A DNA stretch of 64,000 nt from Rugamonas rubra. Its GTDB lineage: Bacteria; Pseudomonadota; Gammaproteobacteria; Burkholderiales; Burkholderiaceae_D. Made by a program: the position numbers and the translations under genes. The notes under the pieces are model-generated. The model saw only the letters and a list, made by a program, of their open reading frames with translations. It had not been told where the DNA came from and made no database searches. Of the stretch, positions 9,982-18,371 are shown one piece after another (the stretch's first letter is position 1; the number at the start of each line of letters is the position of its first letter). The stretch spans positions 62,001-126,000 of the forward strand of contig NZ_FOTW01000019.1 of assembly GCF_900114705.1 (NCBI RefSeq), given 5' to 3'.

Positions 9982-11085
9982 CTATTCGTAGGGCGTGTAG
10001 GTGAAGCCCTGGCCGATCACCGCCGCCACCTGGGCCTGGTTTTCCGGACTCTGGCTGAAGGCGGCGAGCACCTCGGCCTGGCTGTGGCCGGCCGCCATGA
10101 TGCCCTTCCAGAAGTCCAGTCCGCCGCCGTCCGGGGCGCGGTGCAGCACGTTGGCGTACATTTTGACGATGAACTCCTCCGGCGCCAGGTCGGCGCCGTT
10201 GGCGTTGATGAACTCCGGGCTGGTGACGAAGGACTGGGCCACCTCGGTCAGGCTGTGGCCCTTGTCGAGCGTGGCCATCCAAAAGCCCAGGCCGCCGGCG
10301 TCGGGTTCGCGGTCGAAGGCCGCCTGGTACAGCCGGTAGGCCTGGCCGCCGGTGGCGTCGCCGCCGACATCGTAGGCCACGGCCACGTCGTCGAAGCGGA
10401 TCCGTTCGACGTTGCTCAGGTCCAGGTCGGCGTCGTTGCCGACCAGGTGCATGCCCTTGGCGTCCTGGCTGAACAGGTAGCTGTCCTGGGTGAAGTGGAC
10501 CCGCACCGTGTCGGCGCCGGCGCCGCCGTCGACCGTGCTGTGGGCGCGCGGATCGGTGTCGATCAGCTCGGCCGCCGCCGTGCCCTTGAGGACGTGGTGC
10601 GGCGTGTCGTACTCGATCAGCGACCACAGCTTGTCATGCTGGCTCAGGTCGTTCCACTGCGCCGCCGAGCCCAGCGCGCCGTCGCCCTTCGGCCAGGCCT
10701 CGAGCGCCAGCGCGGCGCGGTGCTGGCCGTCGGGCGCCAGCGTCGGGTCGGTGAAGTTGTCCGGCTCCTGGCCCCAGGGGCCGTAGCCCCAGTTGTTGTA
10801 GTCGAAGGCGCTGCCGTCCTGCCAGTGCCACTCGGCGCCGGCGCCCTGGTCGCTGCCGCCCAGCCAGAGGTAGGCGGCGGCGCCGCCGTCGGCCGCCGTC
10901 GGCGCGGCGCGTCCCTTCAACAGGGCGGTCACGGCCTGGAACACGGCGGCGTTCTCCTCCTCGCTGCCGAGGCCGGCCAGGTGGCCGCCCTGCGCCTGCG
11001 CCATGGCGGCCGCGTCGGCCCAGTTCAGGTCTTGCTGCACCAGTTCGTAGCGGTGGTTGCCGAGGTTGAAGGTGGGGTTGCTCAT
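9982..11085 (-). CDS. Cysteine-free C-type lectin domain plus DUF4214 protein
   Basis: A 367-residue protein with no signal peptide and no cysteine. Residues about 10-160 are a C-type lectin-like domain: YELVQQDLNWADAAAMAQ, GGHLAGLGSEEE, LWLGGSD, YNNWGYGPWGQEPDN and QWNDLS. The EPD and WND motifs are the usual Ca2+/sugar ligands. The middle has an RTX-like STVDGGAGADTV stretch, and residues about 240-345 hold two DUF4214 repeats (YQAAFDREPDAGGLGFW and YANVLHRAPDGGGLDFW). DUF4214 is common in large proteins exported by type I secretion. The Cys-free composition and lack of a signal peptide fit that route, but no transporter is in the window. Calcium-dependent glycan binding at the surface is the likely role. 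Confidence 0.75.
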   Translation of the reverse strand: MSNPTFNLGNHRYELVQQDLNWADAAAMAQAQGGHLAGLGSEEENAAVFQAVTALLKGRAAPTAADGGAAAYLWLGGSDQGAGAEWHWQDGSAFDYNNWGYGPWGQEPDNFTDPTLAPDGQHRAALALEAWPKGDGALGSAAQWNDLSQHDKLWSLIEYDTPHHVLKGTAAAELIDTDPRAHSTVDGGAGADTVRVHFTQDSYLFSQDAKGMHLVGNDADLDLSNVERIRFDDVAVAYDVGGDATGGQAYRLYQAAFDREPDAGGLGFWMATLDKGHSLTEVAQSFVTSPEFINANGADLAPEEFIVKMYANVLHRAPDGGGLDFWKGIMAAGHSQAEVLAAFSQSPENQAQVAAVIGQGFTYTPYE

Positions 11086-11298
11086 GGTGGCGGATCCTGT
11101 TTAAGTTTTGTGCAATCTTACTTAAATTGGAACTTATTGTCTAATGGAAATCCAACGGCGGCGCCGGCGCGCGCCCGGCGCACCGCTGTCGCGGCGCAAC
11201 AAGTGGGCGCGCCGGCGGCGCCGGCGGACGGAATGCCGCTATTGCAGCGCAGCATTCTGCTAGAATCGACGCTATCATTTATTTAACGGGCGGGCCGG
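11086..11298. other. Divergent promoter region between the lectin and parA genes
   Basis: The left end is AT-rich (about 11100-11150), with TTAAGT/ACTTAAAT stretches suited to a promoter. The rest is GC-rich up to the parA start. No operator could be assigned. Confidence 0.4.
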
Positions 11299-12069
11299 AT
11301 GAAACGGGTGATCTTCAACCAAAAGGGCGGCGTCGGCAAATCGACGATCGCGGTCAATCTGGCGGCCATCGCGGCGCACCAGGGCAAGCGCACCCTGTTG
11401 ATCGACATCGATCCGCAGTGCAACGCCAGCCGCTACCTGCTGGGCCAGGCGGCCGGCGAGCTGGCGCCGACCGTGGCGGCCTACTTCGAGCAGATGCTCA
11501 GCTTCAGCATGTTTCCCAGGCCGGCCGCGCAGTTCGTCCACCCGACGCCGTTCGAGAACCTGTCCATCATGGTGTCGAACCCGGAGATCGGCGACCTGCA
11601 GTCCAAGCTCGAGTCGCGCCACAAGATCTACAAGCTGCGCGACACGCTCAACGAGCTGGCCCAGGACTACGACGAGATCTTCGTCGACACGCCGCCGGCC
11701 TACAACTTCTTCACCCAGTCGGCGCTGATCGCCGCCGACCGCTGCCTGATCCCCTTCGACTGCGACGACTTCTCGCGCCAGGCCCTCTACACGCTGGTCA
11801 ACAACGTCGCCGAGATCCGCGCCGACCACAACCCGGCGCTGCAGATCGAGGGCATCATCGTCAACCAGTTCCAGCCGCGCGCGCTGCTGCCGCAACGGAT
11901 GGTCGACGAGCTGCTGGCCGAGGGCCTGCCGGTGCTGGCCAGCAAGCTGTCGAGCTCGATCCGCATCCGCGAGTCGCACGAGCTGAACCGGCCGATGATC
12001 CACCTCGACCCGCGCCACAAGCTGAGCCTGGAGTTCGTCGAGCTGTTCCGCGAGCTGCAGGCCGCCTAG
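11299..12069 (+). CDS. ParA/Soj-family ATPase
   Basis: A 256-residue deviant-Walker ATPase. The Walker A motif KGGVGKST is at residues 9-16 with the signature lysine, the A' motif is LLIDIDPQCNASRYL and the switch II region is IFVDTPPAYNF. Such proteins dimerise on ATP and bind DNA or position cargo such as plasmids, chromosomes, chemoreceptors or polar complexes. No parB-like gene or parS site is adjacent, so this is an orphan ParA that more likely positions a cellular machine than segregates DNA. Its start has only a weak ribosome site (GGGCCGG). It is convergent with the RelA/SpoT-like gene; a 13-bp tandem repeat lies between them. Confidence 0.85.
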   Translation: MKRVIFNQKGGVGKSTIAVNLAAIAAHQGKRTLLIDIDPQCNASRYLLGQAAGELAPTVAAYFEQMLSFSMFPRPAAQFVHPTPFENLSIMVSNPEIGDLQSKLESRHKIYKLRDTLNELAQDYDEIFVDTPPAYNFFTQSALIAADRCLIPFDCDDFSRQALYTLVNNVAEIRADHNPALQIEGIIVNQFQPRALLPQRMVDELLAEGLPVLASKLSSSIRIRESHELNRPMIHLDPRHKLSLEFVELFRELQAA

Positions 12070-12080
12070 GCCGGGCCTAG

Positions 12081-12132
12081 GGCCAAGGCCGGGGGCCAAG
12101 GCCGGGAGCCAAGGCCGGGGGGCAAGGCCGGA
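12081..12132. repeat. 13-bp tandem repeat between parA and the RelA/SpoT-like gene
   Basis: Four units of GGCCAAGGCCGGG (the third and fourth each differ slightly) lie in the gap between two convergent stop codons. A similar 13-bp array lies at 44338. Confidence 0.85.
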
Positions 12133-12136
12133 ACGC

Positions 12137-13345
12137 CTAGGGCGCGCCGGCGCCGCCGCCGTGCGCGGCGATCCAGTCCAGCAGGGCGCGGCCGAACACG
12201 CGCAGGCGCGCCGTGTCGACCTGGCGCCGCTTGTAGGCGTCGTGGCTGGCCGGCCCGCTCAGGCTGCGCTCGTGGCTGGCCTGGTCCATCAGCTGGATCT
12301 CGTACTCGAAGAAGAAGCCGATGTCGTAGTCCTGGCCGGCGCCGCCCTGCTCGCCGCCACGGTAGGCCAGCTCGGCCGGCGCGTGGGCGGCGCCGGCCTC
12401 GCCCTGCAGGTGGATCATCTTGCGCACCGTCACCTGGATGCTGGCGAAGCCCTCGCCGCTGTGCGGGTTGTCGCTGCGCGTCTGCGGCTGCGCCAGCGCC
12501 GCCATCTCCTGGTCCATCCGCTGCAGCAGCGCCGCCGGATAGTCCGCGCTGTGCTCGAGCGCGGCGCGGTACTTGGTGAACACCTGCTTGGCCGCGTCGA
12601 GGTCGAGCAGGGTGTTGCGGGTGCGCTGGGAGTCGACGTTGGTGACCGACAGCAGGTGGGCCCGCTGCAGCGAGCGCAGCGCCAGCAGGCATTCGAAACG
12701 GGTGGCGAAGGTCAGCCGCACGCCGAGGTGGTCGTAGATGTCGGCGGCCAGGTAGGCGGCCTTTTGCAGCAGCTTGAGCAGGATGCTGTTGCGCCCCTTG
12801 TTGCGCTTGCGGTCGTAGTGCAGCAGCGGTAGGCAGACCTCGCCGTCGGACAGGTAGTACTGGCCGCCGTCCTGGCGGATCACCTCGTCGAGGCTGGCGA
12901 AGACTTGCTCGCGGATGGTGTTGAAGTGGCGCAGCTTGAGGTTGTTGTCGATGTAGAAGATGCCGTGCATCACCTTGAGCACGGCGCAGGACCACATGCG
13001 CAACATGTCGGCCTGCTGGCCGCGCTGCGAGGCGTACACCAGCAGCTGCAGCGGGTCGGCCGGGGCCGCCACCTCGGGCGGGATCAGGCGCTCCTGGCCG
13101 GCGGCGAGGAAGGTGGCGACGATGAACTCGAGCGCCTCCTGGTGGGCGCGGGCGATGATGGCGTGGGCGGCCGGCTGCTCCAAGTCGAAGCCGTACTCGC
13201 GGGCGAACTGGCGGGCGTCGTGCAGGTTGCGCAGGGCCAGCTCGCCCAGGTCGATCGCCGAGACGCCGCTGGCGATGGCGTTCAGATAGTCCCAGTTGAG
13301 CGAGAAGCGGCGCTTGCTCTTGAGCGTGGCATGCAAAGCGGTCAT
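12137..13345 (-). CDS. Divergent RelA/SpoT-like nucleotidyltransferase
   Basis: A 402-residue protein. Residues about 179-375 carry the pattern of the RelA/SpoT (p)ppGpp synthetase core. R181-x-K183-xxx-S187-xxx-K191 matches the ATP-binding R-x-K-xxx-S-xxx-K of Rel. IYDHLGVR (Asp205) matches the Mg2+ aspartate in I-x-D-x-x-x-x-R. GFASIQVTV (300-307) matches GYxSIHTTV. YEIQ (Glu349, Gln351) matches the catalytic VEIQ, and ASHDAYK (366-372) matches AAHWAYK. Two GTP-side residues differ: Tyr to Phe300 and His to Gln304. About 90 extra residues lie between the Asp205 and Phe300 motifs, and the N-terminal 175 residues match no hydrolase or TGS domain that I recognise. It could be an alarmone synthetase, a toxSAS-type pyrophosphokinase, or a related nucleotidyltransferase. 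The start is ATG 13345; the ribosome site is weak. Confidence 0.6.
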   Translation of the reverse strand: MTALHATLKSKRRFSLNWDYLNAIASGVSAIDLGELALRNLHDARQFAREYGFDLEQPAAHAIIARAHQEALEFIVATFLAAGQERLIPPEVAAPADPLQLLVYASQRGQQADMLRMWSCAVLKVMHGIFYIDNNLKLRHFNTIREQVFASLDEVIRQDGGQYYLSDGEVCLPLLHYDRKRNKGRNSILLKLLQKAAYLAADIYDHLGVRLTFATRFECLLALRSLQRAHLLSVTNVDSQRTRNTLLDLDAAKQVFTKYRAALEHSADYPAALLQRMDQEMAALAQPQTRSDNPHSGEGFASIQVTVRKMIHLQGEAGAAHAPAELAYRGGEQGGAGQDYDIGFFFEYEIQLMDQASHERSLSGPASHDAYKRRQVDTARLRVFGRALLDWIAAHGGGAGAP

Positions 13346-13655
13346 GGTCGCCCAGTCGAATGGAGAGCGGCGGCGCCGCCGCCGCGATCCGCCGCGGCGG
13401 CGTGCGCCGGCCCGCGGCGCCGGCGCCGTGGTAGTCGAGCCAGTATTGCAGCCGGCCGAATTGTCGTCAATCAATACTACATGCCCGTCGGCCAAGCGCG
13501 CCGGGGCGCGGCGCTTTGTTGTAATTTTGAACGACTGCGCGCGCCTCGGGCGGCGTGCGCGGCGGCTCGGGCCGCCTTGCCAGCGCCGCCCTACTTGTCC
13601 CGATCGATAGCGCCGCGTGCCGGCCGGCGGCGCCAGCCGGGCGGGCGGCGGCGGA

Positions 13656-14891
13656 CTAGCCCGCGTCGCCCGGCGCCGCCGTGGCGCGCCGCGTGCCGGC
13701 CGATTGGCCGAGTTCGCCGAACCAGAGCGGCAGCGCGAGGGCGGGGAAGGCCATCCCGGCCAACATCGCCGCCTGCCAGCCGAAGCGCGCGTAGAGCCAG
13801 GCGCCGAGGGCGGAACCGAGCGCGCCGCCGGCGAAGAACAGCGCGAAGTAGAGGCCGTTCAGGCGGCTGCGCTGCTGCGCCGGCAAGCCGAAGATGGCGC
13901 GCTGGCCCAGCACCAGGTTGGCGGCCACCGCCATGTCCAGGACGATGGAGGCGGCCACCAGCAGGGCCAGCGCGGCGTGGCGCGAGTCCGGCGCGAACAA
14001 CGGCAGGGCGCAGCCTGAGATGCCCAGCAGCAGCGCGGCGGCCGTCGCCGGCAGCGTGTGGCCGGCGTCGGCCAGGCGGCCGGCGAAGGGCGAGGCGACG
14101 GCGCCGGCCATGCCGACCAGGGCGAACAGGGCGATGCCGTTCTGCGACAGCTGGAACCGCGGCCCCGCCAACAGCATCGGCGCGACGGTCCAGAACAGGC
14201 TGAACGAAGCGAACAGACCGGCGTGGTAGGCGGCGCGGCGGCGCAGCAGCGGGGTGGTGGCGAACAGGCGCCACATCGAGCCGATCAGCTCGCTGTAGCC
14301 CAGCGTCGCGGCGGGCACGCGGCGCGGCAGTTGGCGCCACAGCACGGCCGCCAGCAGCAGGATCAACAGCGAGGCGCCGCCGAACACCAGCTGCCAACCG
14401 GCGTAGTTGGCGACCAGGCTGGCGGCGGGGCGCGCCAGCATGATGCCGAGCAGCAGGCCGCTGACCACCTTGCCGACCGTGCGGCCGCGCGTCTCTTCGC
14501 GCGACAGGTGGGCGGCGAACGGCACCAGCACCTGGGCGGCGACCGAGCCGACGCCGACCAGCAGGGCGGCGGCGAGGAACTGCCAAGCCCGCGTGCTGGC
14601 GGCGGCGGCCATCAGCGCCAGCGCGGTCAGCAGCAGGGCGGCGGTGACCAGGCGGCGGTTCTCGACCAGGTCGCCGAGCGGGACGATGAACAGCAGGCCG
14701 AGCGCGTAGCCGAGCTGGGTCAAGGTGACGATCAGGCCGGCCGCGCCGCTGGACAGGCCGGTGGCGGCGCTGATCGGGCCGACCAGGGTTTGCGCGTAGT
14801 ACAAATTGGCGACGATCAGGCCCGACGCCAGCGCCAGCAGCAGCACCAGGCGGGGTGAAATGTCGGGGTCTTTGGATGGATGCGGGGTCAT
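13656..14891 (-). CDS. MFS efflux transporter (DHA-type)
   Basis: A 411-residue protein with 12 predicted hydrophobic helices. The first helix is followed by NLYYAQTLVGPIS, typical of the YgaY/NepI-like drug:H+ antiporter group, and an MFS motif A-like loop (PLGDLVENRR) follows helix 2. It probably exports a small toxic compound from the cytoplasm. ATG 14891 is preceded by GAGGAAAG. It is divergent from a LysR gene 127 bp away, whose product probably controls it. Confidence 0.85.
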   Translation of the reverse strand: MTPHPSKDPDISPRLVLLLALASGLIVANLYYAQTLVGPISAATGLSSGAAGLIVTLTQLGYALGLLFIVPLGDLVENRRLVTAALLLTALALMAAAASTRAWQFLAAALLVGVGSVAAQVLVPFAAHLSREETRGRTVGKVVSGLLLGIMLARPAASLVANYAGWQLVFGGASLLILLLAAVLWRQLPRRVPAATLGYSELIGSMWRLFATTPLLRRRAAYHAGLFASFSLFWTVAPMLLAGPRFQLSQNGIALFALVGMAGAVASPFAGRLADAGHTLPATAAALLLGISGCALPLFAPDSRHAALALLVAASIVLDMAVAANLVLGQRAIFGLPAQQRSRLNGLYFALFFAGGALGSALGAWLYARFGWQAAMLAGMAFPALALPLWFGELGQSAGTRRATAAPGDAG

Positions 14892-14979
14892 GGCTTTCCT
14901 CGTTTGGGTGGGGGGGGGGTGAGCGAACCTGGCCAGTGTAGGGAAAAGCGATTGCAAGATAATCAGTGCAAAATAGGTC

Positions 14980-14993
14980 TATACTTTTCGTAT
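14980..14993. promoter_or_regulatory. Candidate LysR operator in the MFS/LysR divergent region
   Basis: ATAC-N5-GTAT forms a perfect short dyad within a T-N11-A box (T14980, A14992), the LysR-family recognition pattern. It lies between the divergent starts, 26 bp before the lysR GTG, so it could serve for autoregulation and for control of the transporter. Confidence 0.55.
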
Positions 14994-15018
14994 TTTGTGA
15001 ACAATTGACGGAGGCGGC

Positions 15019-15933
15019 GTGGACAAGATCAAGGCAATGCAGACCTTTGTGCGCATCGTCGAGGCGAACAGCTTCACCAAGGCGGCCGAAATCCTCCTGC
15101 TGCCGCGTTCGGCGCTGAGCGCGACGATGCAGAAATTGGAGGCCTTGCTGGGCACGCGCTTGCTGCAGCGGACCACCCGGCGCATGGCGCTGACGGCCGA
15201 CGGCGCCGTGTACTACCAGCAGTGCGTCGACATCCTGGCCGCGATCGACACCGTCGAGGCGTCGCTGCGCGGGCGGGACGCCGAGCGGCCCCGGGGCAAG
15301 CTGCGGGTCGCGCTACCGGGCACGCTGGGGCGCAACGTGGTGGTGTCGCGGCTGGCCCAGTTCCATGCCGCGTATCCCGAGGTCGAGCTGCTGCTCAGCC
15401 TGGGCGACGGCCTGGTCGACGTGGTGCAGGAGGGCATGGACTGCGCGCTGCGGGTCGGCCATCTGCAGGATTCGGCGCTGATCGGGCGGCAGATCGGCAG
15501 CATGCGCTTCCTCAACTGCGCGGCGCCGGCCTATTTGGCGCGCCACGGCACGCCGCGCGACATCGCCGATCTGCGCCACCACCACAGCGTGGTGCATTTC
15601 TCCGGCCGCACCGGACGCCCCTTCGATTGGGACTGGCTGGAGGACGGCAAGCCGCGCAAGGTGGCGATCGGCGGGCCGGTCGCCGTCAACGACGCCGACG
15701 CCTACCTCTCGTGCGTCCTGCAGGGCCTGGGGCTGGCGCAGGCGGCGGCCTACCAGGTGCGCCAGCATCTGGCGCAGGGCCGCCTGGTCGAGGTGCTGGA
15801 GCACGCCGTGCCGAGCGCCTTGCCGGTCTCGCTGCTGTATCCCCGGGGCCGCATGGCGCTGCCGCAACTGAACGTTTTCGCCAACTGGCTGACGGCGCTG
15901 TTCGACGCCGATCCGGACTTGCGCCTCGGCTGA
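15019..15933 (+). CDS. LysR family transcriptional regulator
   Basis: A 304-residue LysR protein with an N-terminal winged HTH (residues 1-60: MQTFVRIVEANSFTKAAEIL ... LLGTRLLQRTTRRMALTADG) and a substrate-binding domain (about 90-300) of the YafC/PA0477 type (DCALRVGHLQDSALIGRQIG). The start is GTG 15019, preceded by GGAGGCG. The inducer is unknown. It is divergent from an MFS transporter and shares a short intergenic region with a T-N11-A dyad, so it most likely regulates itself and that transporter. Confidence 0.88.
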   Translation: MDKIKAMQTFVRIVEANSFTKAAEILLLPRSALSATMQKLEALLGTRLLQRTTRRMALTADGAVYYQQCVDILAAIDTVEASLRGRDAERPRGKLRVALPGTLGRNVVVSRLAQFHAAYPEVELLLSLGDGLVDVVQEGMDCALRVGHLQDSALIGRQIGSMRFLNCAAPAYLARHGTPRDIADLRHHHSVVHFSGRTGRPFDWDWLEDGKPRKVAIGGPVAVNDADAYLSCVLQGLGLAQAAAYQVRQHLAQGRLVEVLEHAVPSALPVSLLYPRGRMALPQLNVFANWLTALFDADPDLRLG

Positions 15934-15945
15934 GCGCGGAAATGA

Positions 15946-15976
15946 AAAAAGCCAAGCTGGGCAGCTTGGCTTTCGG
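15946..15976. terminator. Bidirectional terminator between lysR and aceA
   Basis: A 12-bp inverted repeat AAAGCCAAGCTG / CAGCTTGGCTTT sits between the convergent lysR and aceA. The A-run on the left gives a U-tract for the minus-strand aceA transcript. Confidence 0.85.
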
Positions 15977-16003
15977 GGTGTGCTCACACCGGGTGAGGAT
16001 TTT

Positions 16004-17584
16004 TTAGAACTGGTTCATCGTGTTGTCTTTGCCCGATGCCTTCAGTGCCGCTTCGCCGCTGAAGTATTCCTTGTGGTCGTCGCCGATGTCCGAACCGGAC
16101 ATGTTCTGGTGCTTGACGCAGGCGATGCCCTGGCGGATTTCCTTGCGCTGCACGCCGGCGACGTAGCCGAGCATGCCCTGGTCGCCGAAGTAGTCCTTGG
16201 CCAGGTTGTCGGTCGACAAGGCGGCGGTGTGGTAGGTCGGCAGCGTGATCAGGTGGTGGAAGATGCCGGCTTCACGTGCCGCGTCGGCCTGGAAGGTGCG
16301 GATCTTCTCGTCGGCCGCCTTGGCCAGTTCGCTTTCGTCGTACTCGACACTCATCAGCTTGCTACGCTCGTAGGCGGCAACGTCCTTGCCTTCGGCCTTC
16401 ATGCTGTCGAACATCTGTTGACGGAAGTTCAGCGTCCAGTTGAACGACGGGCTGTTGTTGTAGACCAGCTTGGCGTTCGGGATGACCTTGCGGATCTCCT
16501 TGACCATGCCGCCGATCTGGGCGATATGCGGTTTTTCGGTTTCGATCCACAGCAGGTCGGCGCCGTTCTGCAGCGAGGTGATGCAGTCGAGCACGCAACG
16601 CTCTTCGCCGGTACCCGAGCGGAACTGGAACAGGTTGCTTGGCAGGCGCTTAGGACGCAGCAGCTTGTCGCCGCGCTTGATGACCACGTCGCCGTTGTTC
16701 ATCGATGCGGTCGACACTTCCTCGACGTCGAGGAAGGAGTTGTACAGGTCGCCCAGGTCGCCCGGCTCGCGGGTCACGGCGATCTGCTTGGTCAGGCCGG
16801 CGCCCAGCGAGTCGGTACGGGCGACGATCAGGCCGTCGTCCACGCCCAGCTCGAGGAAGGCGTAGCGCACGGCGCGGATCTTGGCCAGGAAGTCCTCGTG
16901 CGGCACGGTGACCTTGCCGTCTTGGTGGCCGCATTGCTTCTCGTCGGACACCTGGTTTTCGATCTGGATGCAGCAGGCGCCCGCTTCGATCATCTGCTTG
17001 GCCATCAGGTAGGTCGCCTCGGCGTTGCCGAAACCTGCGTCGATGTCGGCGATGATGGGCACGACGTGGGTGATGTGGTTGTCGATCTGGCTCTGGATGG
17101 CTTGCTTGGCGGCGCCTTCGGCGGCGTCCAGCTGGCGGAACAGGCCGCCCAGCTCACGTGCGTCGGCTTGGCGCAGGAAGGTGTAGAGCTCTTTGATCAG
17201 GCCGGCGACGGCGGTCTTCTCGTGCATCGACTGGTCCGGCAGCGGGCCGAACTCGGAGCGCAGCGCGGCGATCATCCAGCCCGACAGGTAGAGGTAGCGG
17301 CGGTCGGTGCTGTTGAAGTGCTTCTTGATCGAAATCATCTTCTGCTGGCCGATGAAACCGTGCCAGCAACCCAGCGACTGGGTGTACTGGGAAGGGTCGG
17401 CGTCGTAGGCGGCCATGTCCTGGCGCATGATCTTGGCGGTGTACTTGGCGATGTCCAGACCGGTCTTGAAGCGGTTCTGGGCGCGCATGCGCGCGGCGGA
17501 CTCGGGGTTGATGGCGTTCCAGGCGCTGCCTTCTTTGTCCTTGAGGCCGGCGACGGCTTTGATATCGTCTTGATATTGTGACAT
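16004..17584 (-). CDS. aceA: Isocitrate lyase (long form)
   Basis: A 526-residue isocitrate lyase, which cleaves isocitrate to glyoxylate and succinate in the glyoxylate shunt during growth on acetate or fatty acids. The catalytic motif K-x-CGH is at residues 216-220 (EKQCGHQDGKV), the metal-binding region is DIDAGFG at 180-186, and SFNW lies further on. The length and the inserted segments match the long Pseudomonas-type enzyme, not the ~430-residue E. coli type. ATG 17584 is preceded by TAGGAGAAT. Malate synthase is not adjacent. An AT-rich leader of about 300 bp lies upstream and probably holds regulated promoters. Confidence 0.96.
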   Translation of the reverse strand: MSQYQDDIKAVAGLKDKEGSAWNAINPESAARMRAQNRFKTGLDIAKYTAKIMRQDMAAYDADPSQYTQSLGCWHGFIGQQKMISIKKHFNSTDRRYLYLSGWMIAALRSEFGPLPDQSMHEKTAVAGLIKELYTFLRQADARELGGLFRQLDAAEGAAKQAIQSQIDNHITHVVPIIADIDAGFGNAEATYLMAKQMIEAGACCIQIENQVSDEKQCGHQDGKVTVPHEDFLAKIRAVRYAFLELGVDDGLIVARTDSLGAGLTKQIAVTREPGDLGDLYNSFLDVEEVSTASMNNGDVVIKRGDKLLRPKRLPSNLFQFRSGTGEERCVLDCITSLQNGADLLWIETEKPHIAQIGGMVKEIRKVIPNAKLVYNNSPSFNWTLNFRQQMFDSMKAEGKDVAAYERSKLMSVEYDESELAKAADEKIRTFQADAAREAGIFHHLITLPTYHTAALSTDNLAKDYFGDQGMLGYVAGVQRKEIRQGIACVKHQNMSGSDIGDDHKEYFSGEAALKASGKDNTMNQF

Positions 17585-17964
17585 GTGATTCTCCTAGATA
17601 ATAAAACAAAATTAATAAAGTAATATTAAACGCCGCTAAATCCGCTCAGCCGCCACCGACTCGGCGCTGAAGTAAAAGCAAAACTGCATGGATTAATGAT
17701 AGACGTCTTTTTGGTTTGCGCCAACTCTTATATAAGACATATAACTTAAATTAATTCGTTTATTTTCAATGACTTAAATCTTGTTTTTCGCGATGTGGGA
17801 TGAATTTTCAAAAAATGGAATGAGGGGGCGTATTTTCCACAGGGGGGCGGTTTCACATTGTGGAGTTCGATTTCGGAATTGGGGATATCGAGGAAGTGGC
17901 GCTCCTCCGCGCTGAGCGCCGGTTTCGCGTAGGCCAGCAGTTTTGGCCAGCCCGGCTGGAAAAA
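17585..17964. other. AT-rich region upstream of aceA
   Basis: No gene is seen. The stretch 17700-17860 is markedly AT-rich for this genome, with the palindrome CTTATATAAG at 17727-17736 and a TATAAG element reading toward aceA. It probably contains the aceA promoter. Confidence 0.5.
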
Positions 17965-18037
17965 AATCACCGGTGGGATCGAACCAACGGCACGAGGATT
18001 GTTAGATCCTCGGTACGGCCTACTTCGCTACTAGGCC
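17965..18037 (-). pseudogene. Degenerate tRNA-like element
   Basis: Read on the minus strand this stretch lines up almost without gaps with the tRNA-Phe genes of this window: leader CTT, then GGCCTAGTAGCG, an anticodon-arm hairpin GAGGA/TCCTC, and a T-arm with GGTTCGATCCC. Three things argue against a working tRNA. The anticodon loop has eight bases (TCTAACAA), the D-stem does not pair, and the 3' acceptor strand does not match the 5' strand. A perfect hairpin GGCCTA/TAGGCC replaces the D-arm. A T-run follows, so it may still be transcribed. It is either a decayed tRNA or a tRNA-derived small RNA. Confidence 0.5.
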
Positions 18038-18104
18038 AAGCCCGTTTTGATTGTAAGGCGTAGTTGCATTACACTTTGATGCACCGGTCTAGGAGGATGA
18101 CATC

Positions 18105-18371
18105 ATGGCGATACTGACGGTTACCGCACGCGGGCAAGTTACCTTAAGAAAAGAAGTGCTCCAGCATTTGGGCATCAAGCCCGGCGACAAGATCGAACTG
18201 GACTTATTGCCTGATGCCAAGGGAATGCTGAAAGCTGCCCAGTCCGGCGCAAGCATAGCTGGCTTTGTCGGTTTGCTTGCGGGCCGGACAAAGAAAGTTG
18301 CGACTTTGGAGGAAATGAACGAGGCAAGCGCGCAGGGCTGGTCGGGGGATACGCGTGAAGTTGACCGTTGA
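18105..18371 (+). CDS. AbrB/MazE-type antitoxin of a PIN-domain pair
   Basis: An 88-residue protein whose first 45 residues form a SpoVT-AbrB swapped-hairpin DNA-binding domain (TVTARGQVTLRKEVLQHLGIKPGDKIELDLL). The C-terminal part would wrap the toxin. The antitoxin binds its own promoter and neutralises the downstream PIN ribonuclease. The ATG follows AGGAGGATG closely, a strong ribosome site. It overlaps the toxin gene by 17 bp, so the pair is translationally coupled. Confidence 0.85.
   Translation: MAILTVTARGQVTLRKEVLQHLGIKPGDKIELDLLPDAKGMLKAAQSGASIAGFVGLLAGRTKKVATLEEMNEASAQGWSGDTREVDR

Noticed and set aside
11299..12069. ParA gene as evidence for an integrated plasmid
   Set aside because: There is no ParB, parS, replication gene or other plasmid marker nearby; orphan ParA proteins are common on chromosomes.
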